Below, piece after piece: positions 13,775-23,727 of a DNA stretch of 64,000 bases. The translations under genes were made by a program, and so were the position numbers. The notes beneath the pieces are model-generated. The model did no database searches. It was not told where the DNA came from and saw only the letters and a list, made by a program, of their open reading frames with translations. The stretch lies in NCBI RefSeq assembly GCF_003254395.2, contig NC_037648.1, forward strand, positions 7,932,135 to 7,996,134, read 5' to 3'. The first letter of the stretch is position 1. The number at the start of each line of letters is the position of its first letter. Source of the DNA: Apis mellifera (Eukaryota > Arthropoda > Insecta > Hymenoptera > Apidae).

Positions 13775-14475
13775 CTATTCCATTCTCCCCTCGAGGAAAA
13801 GTGGACTCGTCCAATATATATGAAATGAATATGGCCTGTTTGCTGCGTAGTACGTACATATTCTCTTTTATAATTAGATATTATTTAATTTTCGTATATT
13901 ATCATTTAATTAATATGTTTTTTTGCTGAAATATTTAATTTTATTTCATCTAAATTGACGCGTCATTTACTATCGATATTCATATTGATTGGAATGTTCC
14001 TTTCTCCCCTCGAGGAAAAGTAGACTCGTCCAATATATATGAAATGAATATGGCCTGTTTGCTGCGTAGTACGTACATATTCTCTTTTATAATTAGATAT
14101 TATTTAATTTTCGTATATTATCATTTAATTAATATGTTTTTTTGCTGAAATATTTAATTTTATTTCATCTAAATTGACGCGTCATTTACTATCGATATTC
14201 ATATTGATTGGAATGTTCCTTTCTCCCCTCGAGGAAAAGTGGACTCGTCCAATATATATGAAATGAATATGTCCTGTTTGCTGCGTAGTACATACATATT
14301 TTCTTTTATAATTACATGTTATTTAATTTTCGTATATTATTATTTAATTAATATATTTTTTTTTACTGAAATATTTAATTTTATTTCATTTAAATTGACG
14401 CGTCATTGTACTATCGATATTCATATTGATTGAACTGTTCCATTCTCCCCTCGAGGAAAAATGGACTCGTCTCGA
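13775..14475 (+). repeat. ~219 bp tandem repeat, right-arm copy
   Basis: Four units with the TCGAGG marker at 13791, 14010, 14229 and 14451 (spacings 219, 219, 222). Each carries CTCCCCTCGAGGAAAA, CCTGTTTGCTGCGTAGTA and AAATTGACGCGTCA. The 64-codon open frame at 14239-14433 is simply one repeat unit read in an open frame. It uses A/T-rich codons and matches no family I know. Confidence 0.93.
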
Positions 14476-15124
14476 ATCTGTATAAAATTAATATGACTTA
14501 TTTGCTGCGTATTATATTGTTTTTACTGAAATTTTTAATACTAATAGTTGAAGATTCAAATTATTCGTTATTTTTTTATTTTCTTATTTGACGATTATAA
14601 TTCCAATTAGTTTATATTATGACTTTTTAAAATGATATTGTATCTCGAGTATTATTTTATTTTAATGTGATCGATTAATTTTTATAAATTTTATATATTT
14701 ATTTGTTAAAATTTTATTTTATTTTATTTATTTATTTATTTATTTATTTTTTTTTTTTTTTGAACAGATTATTAGCTGATTTATGGTCCAACTTCAAATG
14801 TGGGAAAAATTTCAATTACGGATATCATTACATTTTTCAAAGAAAAATATGATTTTTCGCTCGTATGTATTATATGTATTTATTCTGTTTTTATTCGATC
14901 GCACTTATATAATATACTTCATTTCGAAATATATTTTATACTTTTATAATGAACATTTACTACAAATATTATTATTCAAAATTAATAAAATAAGTCTTAT
15001 TAAGTTAATTTGAGAAAAAAGTAGCAATATTTTCTGAAATAAATATTTGATAGAAAAAAGAAGGAAAATATTTTATTTCTTTTTTATGGATCCCCCATTA
15101 TTATAATGACAGTTTCACTTCCAG

Positions 15125-15180
15125 ATGATTTTTGTGACCGCGCGCAATGCGGTCGGTAGATTCAGTGTTTGCTCCGTAAT
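15125..15180 (+). other. Exon-like start of unit 1
   Basis: Follows acceptor-like TTCACTTCCAG (ending 15124) and contains GTGACCGCGCGCAATGCGG and TTCAGTGTTTGCTCC. The palindrome's visible end (15140) falls inside it. The homologous start of unit 2 (19628) has TTTTCATTTCCAG, so the acceptor is kept although the upstream sequence has diverged. Confidence 0.4.
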
Positions 15181-15194
15181 AGTTTCTTAATATT

Positions 15195-15478
15195 TTAAAG
15201 CATAATAGCTCCAATTGAATTTATTCATTATAATCGCGAAATTAGAGTCAGTGCTTGCCCGCCTATTGTAAATTAAACAAATGTGTTAATAGTTTTTTAT
15301 TTATAATTTTTTTTATTTTTCTTAAATGTATTTAGAGCATAATAGCTCCAATTAAATTCATTATAATCGCGAAATTAGAGTCAGTGTTTGCTCGCCTATT
15401 ATAAATTAAACAAATGTGTTAATAGTTGTTTATTTATAATTTTTTTTATTTTTCTTAAATGTATTTATATATTTCATA
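15195..15478 (+). repeat. ~133 bp subrepeat, 2 copies (unit 1)
   Basis: Two copies with the CGCGAAATTAGAGTCAGTG marker at 15235 and 15368. Each continues through TTGCCCGCC or TTGCTCGCC to an ATAAATTAAACAAATG box. A third GAGTCAGTGTTTCTC appears at 15493 with a different flank. Confidence 0.9.
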
Positions 15479-15489
15479 TTCGGTATATG

Positions 15490-15541
15490 GTAGAGTCAGT
15501 GTTTCTCAAGAGAATAAGGCGGTCATCCACCACGCGAAGAG
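15490..15541 (+). other. Exon-like segment with donor (unit 1)
   Basis: GAGTCAGTGTTTCTCAAG through CCACCACGCGAAGAG, ending in a donor-like GAG|GTAATT with the intron at 15542. Unchanged in unit 2 (ends 20168). The 5' border of the putative exon is not clear. Confidence 0.35.
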
Positions 15542-15632
15542 GTAATTATTGTATTATATTTTCCATTTATTTTATCATTTTCAAATAAATGAACATTGTA
15601 TTTAAGTTATGTTATTTCATGTTTTGATATAG

Positions 15633-15694
15633 ATTCATTTCCACGTACTTGGCGATGACATCCTATGGGTCACGGCACTTCTTCGCATCTATTG
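15633..15694 (+). other. 62-nt candidate internal exon (unit 1)
   Basis: Bounded by GTTTTGATATAG and a strong donor ATTG|GTGAGT. The body (with GGCGATGACATCC and CACGGCACTTCTTCGC) is much GC-richer than its flanks. It is identical in unit 2 at 20260-20321. Length 62 nt and no long frame favour a noncoding exon. Confidence 0.45.
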
Positions 15695-16122
15695 GTGAGT
15701 CGCATGCATTTATGTTCCTCCGATCATTCAATCATGTCGTAGGATGAAAGATCCAAATCGACACGAGTGATTGGTTGTATACGTAGATTTTTGCACGAGC
15801 ACAATGACCGCGGGTATTAATTATAACCCGTGAATAGTAACATTTCTTTTTCTTGTATTTTATTTATTAGATCAGGATAGATCTTCTTGCACGTCGGGTT
15901 TTTAAGATGATATTGATAGTTAATTTTACATTAAATAATTTATTGATATAATATAATCCATCTAATTATTATGAATGATATAAATAATTAAGAAATATAA
16001 AAAACCATATAAATATATATTTCTGAAAAAATATTAATCTGAAAAATTAATATTCTAATAAATTAATAAATGAAAATTATGAATAATGATGAAATGATAT
16101 GAATTAAATCTCTTGTAGTATA

Positions 16123-16145
16123 GAAGTCGGATGTCCTTCGACTTC
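16123..16145 (+). ncRNA. Stem-loop GAAGTCGGA (unit 1)
   Basis: GAAGTCGGA pairs with TTCGACTTC over 9 positions (one G-U) around the loop TGTCC. Sits in A/T-rich DNA and is identical at 20769-20791 although neighbouring bases differ between units. Confidence 0.45.
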
Positions 16146-16779
16146 GTTACAATAGAAATATTAATTGCTATACAATAATATTGATAATGCATTATCGTTT
16201 ATTAAATATAAATAATTGTTAATTTTATCTGCTCTTTTATTTCGTAATATTTCAATATTTGATTTTTTAATATAAACTTAAGAATGATTAGAAATATAAA
16301 AATAATAAATAGATATTTTATATTCTCCGTAAAAAAATGTATGAAATATTATGTGCAAGAAGATACTTCGCGACAGGTAGATTTCTAAATCAGAGCAAGA
16401 AATTTTGAACGTTTGTTTTATATTTTTAAAAAACATGCTTTGATGAAGAGATCGCCTGAGGTTATTTTCATTAATATTCCATTTAAAGTCAATTTCTTAT
16501 TATGAATTTTCATACATAAATTTATCATTAATTAATATAAATATAAATTTCTTATTTTTTACATATATTTTCTTCTTAAAATTAATAATAAAGAACCATA
16601 TATATATTATATAAATGTATAAATGTATTCTGAAAGAAAAATTACTATTGGCATAAATGAAAATGAAATAATTTCAATTACATTTCTAAAATAAATATAT
16701 ATAGATTGAAATAAAGGAAGCAAATATTGAATTAAAGAACGTTAGTCCGTTAGAAAATAAATACATTAATATTTTTTTT

Positions 16780-17020
16780 TAGCTCAGGATTTTCAGGTTT
16801 AACCCTTTCCATGTTCATTGCTAGGATCTCACTCACGTGCCCAGGTGCTACTTGAGTGAAAGAAAGGCGATGGGCATGATGATCATAGTTCATAAGTTGA
16901 TAATAATAATTTTTCAGCGACTGACGATGCGTAGTGTATCGTGCACGACGTATTTTCCACATTGTGTGTGTTGTTAGGCTGTGGAATTGCGTCGTTTCGT
17001 ATATCATTCCATGCAATATA
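16780..17020 (+). other. GC-richer exon-like block (unit 1)
   Basis: Follows a T-run plus AG (ATTTTTTTTTTAG). Contains a second acceptor-like AATTTTTCAG at 16917, then CGACTGACGATGCGTAG. The minus-strand 88-codon frame here (16750-17016), identical in unit 2, has no recognisable domain, and both copies are too recent to show coding selection. I treat it as chance. Confidence 0.35.
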
Positions 17021-17402
17021 ATTTGAAATATATTGAAGATATTTATGATTAATTCTATTTTTATTTAAAATTTCCAATAGATATTATAATTTTTATTTTT
17101 AAATTGAAAATATATCAAAATATAAACACCTTAAAAGGTGTATCTTTTTATTAATAAATATTGATTGTATATTTAATTGAAATTATATAGTTCTATAGTA
17201 AAATATATACAGTTTTGTTATAGTTTTCATTAATAAATATTGAAATTTAATTTCAATAATTTTATTATTAAATTATTATTAAATTAAATTAAAAAATTTA
17301 AATTTATATAAGAAATATACGTTATATATACGTTATATGTACGTATATATGTTTTTATCCCATTTCACGCAATGGTCACTAGCTATCGTCAGTTGATTTC
17401 AG

Positions 17403-18190
17403 GAAAATGGTACGTAAAGTTAGAGTATGCGAGTTGTGTGCCAAGCTCGGGTGTCGGAGGCGTCCCGGGACGTTTCCCTAGTTTAGGCTTTTGCGCCCGA
17501 GTATTATGTGTGAGAATCGTGGAATGAGTGTGTTGGTGTGCCTGTTTTGCCATTTTTTAAATATAGAGCTAGGTAGGATAGGTAGTATACTTCTGGTACG
17601 AATGTTAATTATAAGTAGGTAGGGCCGGGCAGATTGTCACAGTCTCTGGTCGGGTAGGCGCGTTTTCGCGTGACAATCTGTTTCAGGAAATAAAATTTGA
17701 GAAAACGAGGGTAAAGCTGAGACGGATAGACGATAATGCTAGTCGTTTCTGGCTTTGCTTTTCGATTTTTCGAGTTTCGTGGTCGCGGTCGCGATTTGCT
17801 TTCGAAACGAACGTTGCGCTCGAGATTCTGTGCATGTGCGGAGAACGATCATTGCGATCGTTGGTCGTCCATGCATTTAGCTTCCGCGATTTAGTCCTTT
17901 TTTTTTCTCTTTTTTTCTTTGGTTTGCGATTAGTGAATCTCGAGCCTAGATATAAGTTTCAGCGGGCATTGCGCCCGAAGGAGGAAGACCGAAGAGGCCC
18001 GACAAACTGTCACGAAGAGGGCTGCAACGAATGGCTTCTCATTTTTTGTATCTTTTTGGATCCAAAGAATGGGAAGTCATTGTTACTATTTTGTCATTGT
18101 GCTCGTTTTAGTAATACGTAGTAATTGTTGTTGTGCTGTCTGGCCGATTTGCATGCCGGCCCATCATCCAAATTCAAAATCATCGTGGGC
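17403..18190 (+). ncRNA. GC-rich core of unit 1, candidate main lncRNA exon
   Basis: After acceptor-like TTGATTTCAG, about 0.8 kb of CpG-rich sequence stands out from 75-85% A/T flanks. It holds the 11-bp stem-loop at 17630-17680, a second acceptor-like CTGTTTCAG at 17685, and the small CGGGC/GCCCG hairpin near 17961-17975. The 95-codon frame at 17834-18121 changes in unit 2, where indels shift it, so coding is unlikely. The product, if transcribed, is unknown. Confidence 0.42.
17630..17680 (+). ncRNA. 11-bp stem-loop CAGATTGTCAC (unit 1)
   Basis: CAGATTGTCAC (17630-17640) is perfectly complementary to GTGACAATCTG (17670-17680). The loop can form an inner GCG-TTTT-CGC hairpin. Directly followed by TTTCAG. 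Same in unit 2. Confidence 0.6.
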
Positions 18191-18245
18191 ATCGCGATTT
18201 TTTTATTAGTGTTGCGAATGATTAATTACGGATTGAATTAGGAAT

Positions 18246-18347
18246 GCGTTAAAATGAAAATCGCGTTTGCATTAGTGTTGCGTTAAAATGAGAATCGCGT
18301 TTGTATTAGTGTTGCGTTAAAATGAGAATCGCGTTTGCATTAGTATT
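18246..18347 (+). repeat. 34 bp tandem repeat, 3 copies (unit 1)
   Basis: GCGTTAAAATG at 18246, 18280 and 18314, each followed by ATCGCGTTTG and ATTAGT(G/A)TT. The repeat contains the TAGTGTTGCG motif found elsewhere in the unit. Confidence 0.93.
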
Positions 18348-18719
18348 GCGAATTATAAAATATCACGGTTTTTTTGTTGTAAATTATTTCTATTTTTACA
18401 AATTTTTTATATTATTAGCTTTTTTATAAAGTATATGGTAATAAAATTTATATCTTTTCCAATTAAAAATCATTATCATGAATTATTTTTTTAAGTATTA
18501 AATATTATTTAAATAAACTTTCTTTAGTCAGAAATAATAATTCTGATTGAATTCATTTTTAAAAGTAGTGTTGCGTTTATAAATAATCGCGTTTGTTCAA
18601 GTAGTGTTGCGAATATTGAATGCCCAAATTTCTTCCATTGGAATTGTGGAAGTACTCCTGAATCATCTTGAGTGGCTAAAAAAGCTACTAGGGTGATTAT
18701 ACGATAGAGCAGTCAAAGA

Positions 18720-18806
18720 GACTGCACGATAGCAGTCAAGGAGGCTGCACGATAGCAGTCAAAGAGGCTGCACGATAGCAGTCAAAGAGGCTGCACGATA
18801 GCAGTC
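18720..18806 (+). repeat. 23 bp hairpin-forming tandem repeat (unit 1, 4 copies)
   Basis: CTGCACGATAGCAGTCAA repeats every 23 bp (18722, 18745, 18768, 18791). Each copy folds as GACTGC or GGCTGC, loop ACGATA, GCAGTC. The first is a perfect 6-bp stem. The other three have A to G at stem position 2, which keeps pairing as G-U only if the plus strand is the RNA. Confidence 0.9.
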
Positions 18807-19020
18807 AGATTGCACTTGACTTTTCGATAATAGTGTTGCGTTATTTAAATTTGAGTGCTTAGAATATTGCATAAACAATTGATCTTTTTTCTTTGTTTTT
18901 TTTTGTCATTGTAAATTAGTTAATATTGCAAATATAATAAAGCACTCATCGCGATTGATTTAAAAAATTTTTTATTTTATAAAAAAAAAAATTAGTTTAT
19001 TAGTGTTGCGATGCAAAATG

Positions 19021-19101
19021 AATATTCCACTCGCGGTTTTCTTGCTCGCGTTTATATCGAGTGGAAAATATTTTTTTCTTAGTAGTCCTTCTGACTACTA
19101 A
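19021..19101 (+). ncRNA. Paired stem-loops at end of unit 1
   Basis: Hairpin A: TTCCACTCG (19025-19033) pairs with CGAGTGGAA (19058-19066), with A/T extension on both sides. Hairpin B: TTAGTAGTC, loop CTTCT, GACTACTAA (19079-19101), a perfect 9-bp stem. Both are kept in unit 2 although the flanking U-rich stretch differs in length and sequence. Confidence 0.6.
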
Positions 19102-19627
19102 TTGTATACTATTCTTTTCTTTTTTCTTATTGTTTTCAGCATTCCTTATCACCTTTTGCATTTATTTGAAAAAATATTGCTATGGTATTTATATTTATAT
19201 TTTTCATTGGTGAGAACTTAATCTTTTTTAAAAACATCGAATTTAAATTTGTTTCACTAAATTTTTTTAGTTCAATAATGCTGAATGTTCATTATAAAAG
19301 TTTCTTTCTTCTTATATTCCGTTATACTACTGTTTCGTTTGTTTTTTTTTCTTTACTAATTTTTTAAATAAATTAATTTATGTTACAAGTTTGTTTCAGA
19401 TATATTATCTCTCGGACAACACTTATATATTTCAAGAAAATATTATAATTAAATCTATCATTGTTCAATAAATAATTACACAACGATTATAATTTTATTA
19501 ATTATTTGTTTTGTTTTGTTTCAGGTACCATAGAACTGAGAATTGTCAGTTATCATTTGTCTTATATATTATTGTTGTTGTTAAATAATACCTCTTTTAT
19601 TTTATTATAATACATTTTCATTTCCAG

Positions 19628-19685
19628 CTGATTTTTGTGACCGCGTGCAATGCGGCCGGTAGATTCAGTGTTTGATCCGTAATAG
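19628..19685 (+). other. Exon-like start of unit 2
   Basis: Homologue of 15125-15180 after the acceptor-like TTTTCATTTCCAG. Begins CTGATTTTTGTGACCG, with GCGTGCAATGCGGCCGG differing slightly from unit 1. Confidence 0.4.
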
Positions 19686-19692
19686 TTTAATA

Positions 19693-20104
19693 TTTTAAAG
19701 CATAAAAGCTCCAATTGAATTTATTTATTATAATCGCGACATTAGAATCAGTGCTTGCCCGCCTATTATAAATTAAACAAATGTCGTAGTAGTTTTTTAT
19801 TTATAATTTTCTTTATTTCTCTTAAATGTATATATAGCTCCAATTAAATTCATTATTATCGCGAAATTAGAATCAGTGTTTGCTCGCCTATTATAAATTA
19901 AACAAATGTCTTAATAGTTTTTTATTTATAATTTTCTTTATTTCTCTTAAATGTATTTAGAGCATAATAACTCCAATTAAATTCATTATTATCGCGAAAT
20001 TAGAGTCAGTGTGTTTGCTCGCCTATTATAAATTAAACAAATGTGTTAATAGTTGTTTATTTATAATTTTTTTTATTTTTCTTAAATGTATTTATATATT
20101 TCAT
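19693..20104 (+). repeat. ~133 bp subrepeat, 3 copies (unit 2)
   Basis: Marker CGCGA(A/C)ATTAGA at 19735, 19860 and 19993 (spacings 125 and 133). One more copy than in unit 1, showing copy-number change after the large duplication. Confidence 0.9.
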
Positions 20105-20116
20105 ATTCGGTATATG

Positions 20117-20168
20117 GTAGAGTCAGTGTTTCTCAAGAGAATAAGGCGGTCATCCACCACGCGAAGAG
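20117..20168 (+). other. Exon-like segment with donor (unit 2)
   Basis: Identical homologue of 15490-15541, with donor GAG|GTAATT at 20169. Confidence 0.35.
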
Positions 20169-20259
20169 GTAATTATTGTATTATATTTTCCATTTATTTT
20201 ATCATTTTCAAATAAATGAACATTGTATTTAAGTTATGTTATTTCATGTTTTGATATAG

Positions 20260-20321
20260 ATTCATTTCCACGTACTTGGCGATGACATCCTATGGGTCAC
20301 GGCACTTCTTCGCATCTATTG
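20260..20321 (+). other. 62-nt candidate internal exon (unit 2)
   Basis: Identical copy of 15633-15694 with both splice-like borders kept (donor GTGAGT at 20322). Confidence 0.45.
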
Positions 20322-20768
20322 GTGAGTCGCATGCATTTATGTTCCTCCGATCATTCAATCATGTCGTAGGATGAAAGATCCAAATCGACACGAGTGATTG
20401 GTTGTATACGTAGATTTTTGCACGAGCACAATGACCGCGGGTATTAATTATAACCCGTGAATAGTAACATTTCTTTTTCTTGTATTTTATTTATTAGATC
20501 AGGATAGATCTTCTTGCACGACGCGTTTATGAGATGATATTGATAGTTAATTTTATATTAAATAACATATTAATATAATATAATACATCTATGAATGATA
20601 TTATGAATGATATATAATGAATGATATAAATAATTAAGAAATATAAAGAACCATAAAAATATATATTTCTGAAAAAATATTAATCTGAAAAATTAATATT
20701 CTAATAAATTAATAAATGAAAATTATGAATAATGATGAAATGATATGAATTAAATCTCTTGTAGTATA

Positions 20769-20791
20769 GAAGTCGGATGTCCTTCGACTTC
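20769..20791 (+). ncRNA. Stem-loop GAAGTCGGA (unit 2)
   Basis: Identical copy of the stem-loop at 16123-16145. Confidence 0.45.
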
Positions 20792-21437
20792 GTTACAATA
20801 GAAATATCAATTGCTATACAATAATATTGACAATGCATTATCGTTTATTAATATAAACATTTGTTAATTTTATCTATTGTTTTATTTTGTAATATTTCAA
20901 TATTTGATTTTTTAATATAAACTTAAGAATGATTAGAACTTAAGAATGATAATGTAAAAATAATAAATAGATATTTTATATTCATCGTAAAGGAATGTAT
21001 GAGATATTATGTGCAAGAAGATACTTCGCGACAGGTAGATTTCTAAATCAAAGCAAGAAATTTTGAACGTTTGTTTTATATTTTTAAAAAACATGCTTTG
21101 ATGAAGAGATCGCCTGAGGTTATTTTTATTAATATTCCATTTAAAGTCAATTTCTTATTATGAATTTTCATACATAAATTTATCATTAATTAATATAAAT
21201 ATAAATTTCTTATTTTTTACATATATTTTCTTCTTAAAATTAATAATAAAGAACCATATATATATTATATAAATGTATAAATGTATTCTGAAAGAAAAAT
21301 TACTATTGGCATAAATGAAAATGAAATAATTTCAATTACATTTCTAAAATAAATATATATAGATTGAAATAAAGGAAGCAAATATTGAATTAAAGAACGT
21401 TAGTCCGTTAGAAAATAAATACATTAATATTTTTTTT

Positions 21438-21678
21438 TAGCTCAGGATTTTCAGGTTTAACCCTTTCCATGTTCATTGCTAGGATCTCACTCACGTGCCC
21501 AGGTGCTACTTGAGTGAAAGAAAGGCGATGGGCATGATGATCATAGTTCATAAGTTGATAATAATAATTTTTCAGCGACTGACGATGCGTAGTGTATCGT
21601 GCACGACGTATTTTCCACATTGTGTGTGTTGTTAGGCTGTGGAATTGCGTCGTTTCGTATATCATTCCATGCAATATA
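21438..21678 (+). other. GC-richer exon-like block (unit 2)
   Basis: Homologue of 16780-17020 at offset 4658, with the same acceptor-like sites (second one ending 21575) and the same meaningless minus-strand frame. Confidence 0.35.
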
Positions 21679-22060
21679 ATTTGAAATATATTGAAGATAT
21701 TTATGATTAATTCTATTTTTATTTAAAATTTCCAATAGATATTATAATTTTTATTTTTAAATTGAAAATATATCAAAATATAAACACCTTAAAAGGTGTA
21801 TCTTTTTATTAATAAATATTGATTGTATATTTAATTGAAATTATATAGTTCTATAGTAAAATATATACAGTTTTGTTATAGTTTTCATTAATAAATATTG
21901 AAATTTAATTTCAATAATTTTATTATTAAATTATTATTAAATTAAATTAAAAAATTTAAATTTATATAAGAAATATACGTTATATATACGTTATATGTAC
22001 GTATATATGTTTTTATCCCATTTCACGCAATGGTCACTAGCTATCGTCAGTTGATTTCAG

Positions 22061-22855
22061 GAAAATGGTACGTAAAGTTAGAGTATGCGAGTTGTGTGCC
22101 AAGCTCGGGTGTCGGAGGCGTCCCGGGACGTTTCCCTAGTTTAGGCTTTTGCGCCCGAGTATTATGTGTGAGAATCGTGGAATGAGTGTGTTGGTGTGCC
22201 TGTTTTGCCATTTTTTAAATATAGAGCTAGGTAGGATAGGTAGTATACTTCTGGTACGAATGTTAATTATAAGTAGGTAGGGCCGGGCAGATTGTCACAG
22301 TCTCTGGTCGGGTAGGCGCGTTTTCGCGTGACAATCTGTTTCAGGAAATAAAATTTGAGAAAACGAGGGTAAAGCTGAGACGGATAGACGATAATGCTAG
22401 TCGTTTCTGGCTTTGCTTTTCGATTTTTCGAGTTTCGTGGTCGCGGTCGCGATTTGCTTTCGAAACGATCGTTGCGCTCGAGATTCTGTGCATGTGCGGA
22501 GAACGTTGCGATCGTTGGTCGTCCATGCACTTAGCTTCCGCGATTTAGTCCTTTCTTTTCTTTTTTTTTCTTTGGTTTGCGATTAGTGAATCTCGAGCCT
22601 AGATATAAGTTTCAGCGGGCATTGCGCCCGAAGGAGGAAGACCGAAGAGGCCCGACAAACTGTCACGAAGAGGGCTGCAACGAATGGCTTCTCATTTTTT
22701 GTATCTTTTTGGATCCAAAGAATGGGAAGTCATTGTTACTATTTTGTCATTGTGCTCGTTTTAGTATATGTAGTAATTGTTGTTGTGCTGTCTGGCCGAT
22801 TTGCATGCCGGCCCATCATCCAAATCCAGTCATCATGGGCATCGCGATTTTTTTA
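22061..22855 (+). ncRNA. GC-rich core of unit 2, candidate main lncRNA exon
   Basis: Near-identical to 17403-18190. Small indels (for example CGATCATT lost after GGAGAACG near 22505, and a shorter pyrimidine run near 22560) are not multiples of three and alter the longest frame, arguing for an RNA rather than a protein product. Confidence 0.42.
22288..22338 (+). ncRNA. 11-bp stem-loop CAGATTGTCAC (unit 2)
   Basis: Copy of 17630-17680, both stem halves unchanged. Confidence 0.6.
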
Positions 22856-22895
22856 TTAGTGTTGCGATTGATTACTAACGGATTGAATTAGTGTT

Positions 22896-22963
22896 GCGTT
22901 AAAATGAGAATCGCGTTTGCATTAGTGTTGCGTTAAAATGAGAATCGCGTTTGGATTAGTATT
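22896..22963 (+). repeat. 34 bp tandem repeat, 2 copies (unit 2)
   Basis: GCGTTAAAATG at 22896 and 22930, same 34 bp spacing as 18246-18347 but one unit fewer. Confidence 0.93.
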
Positions 22964-23355
22964 GCGAATTGTAAAGTATCACGGTTTTTTGTTATAAATT
23001 ATTTATATTTTTATAAATTTTTTGATTTTGATATTTTATTATATATTTTATATCTAATTTTTTATATAGCTTATTTATGAAATATCTAAAATAATAAAAT
23101 TTATATCTTTTGTGGTTAAATTCATTATTTTTAATTTATTATTAAATAGTTAGTAATTTTCTTTAGTCAGAAATAATAATTTTGATTATATTCATTTTTA
23201 AAAGTAGTGTTGCGAATTATATAAATAATCGCGTTTATTCAAGTAGTGTTGCGAATTTTGAATGCCCATGAAGTTTCTTCCACTGGGATTGTGGAAGTAT
23301 TGGAGCTTTTGTTCCTTCCTGAATCATCTTGAGTGACTAAAGAAGTTACTCACAT

Positions 23356-23420
23356 GACTGTACGATAGCAGTCAAAGAGATTGCACTGTAGCAGTCAAAG
23401 AAGCTGCACGATAGCAGTCA
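23356..23420 (+). repeat. 23 bp hairpin-forming tandem repeat (unit 2, 3 copies)
   Basis: Stems GACTGT, GATTGC and AGCTGC, each against GCAGTC, with loops ACGATA, ACTGTA and ACGATA. The changes in the first two are again G-U compatible on the plus strand. The third loses only the outermost pair. Confidence 0.88.
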
Positions 23421-23640
23421 AGGAGATTGCACTTGATTTTTCGATATTAGTGTTGCGTTATTTAAATTTGAGTGCCTAGAATACTATTGCGTAAATAATT
23501 GATCTTTTTTTTATGATTTTTTTTTATTATTGTTAATTAGTTAATTTTGCAAATAAATATAATAAAGCACTCATCGCGATTGACTTAAAAAATTTTTTTA
23601 TAATAGAAATATTAGTTTATTAGTGTTGCGATGCAAAATG

Positions 23641-23727
23641 AATATTCCACTCGCGGTTTTCTTGCTCGTGTTTATATCGAGTGGAAAATATTTTCTTTTT
23701 TTTTTTAGTAGTCCTTCTGACTACTAA
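23641..23727 (+). ncRNA. Paired stem-loops at end of unit 2
   Basis: Same two hairpins as 19021-19101. The only change within hairpin A (CGCG to CGTG, 23669) is in its inner loop. Hairpin B (23705-23727) is identical. Confidence 0.6.

Larger units (their letters stand above)
9002..15140 (-). repeat. Right arm of giant inverted repeat
   Basis: Inverted copy of 1-7811. The arm appears identical to its partner over the outer ~2.75 kb, and near-identical but different in repeat copy number further in. One single-base difference is a CACAT versus CACGT in the 697 bp block (around 7204 and 9607). The arm runs without a break into the direct-repeat region at 15141. The last 16 bases, 15125-15140, lie just after a splice-acceptor-like TTCACTTCCAG. 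Confidence 0.96.
15098..19605 (+). repeat. ~4.5 kb direct-repeat unit 1, noncoding RNA-like
   Basis: Unit 1 of a head-to-tail duplication. It matches 19606-24230 with offsets growing from 4503 (at 15125) to 4627 (15633) and 4658 (16750-17500), because of small indels and one extra subrepeat in unit 2. No frame above about 95 codons is present and none resembles a known family. Instead there are many splice-like junctions, short tandem repeats and stem-loops, listed separately. Identity to unit 2 is very high at 15380-15880 and 16330-17870, and clearly lower after about 18350. Confidence 0.93.

Noticed and set aside
1..15140. Palindrome considered as a giant fold-back transposon
   Set aside because: No transposase, no defined terminal motif and no target-site duplication could be seen. 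One end is outside the window.
16750..17016. 88-codon minus frame identical in both 4.6 kb units
   Set aside because: The surrounding noncoding bases are equally identical, so conservation says nothing. The plus strand carries splice-like signals there instead.
17834..22891. Plus-strand frames of 95 and 104 codons in the GC-rich cores
   Set aside because: Starts and ends differ between units because of indels not in multiples of three. Composition follows the RNA-like repeats.
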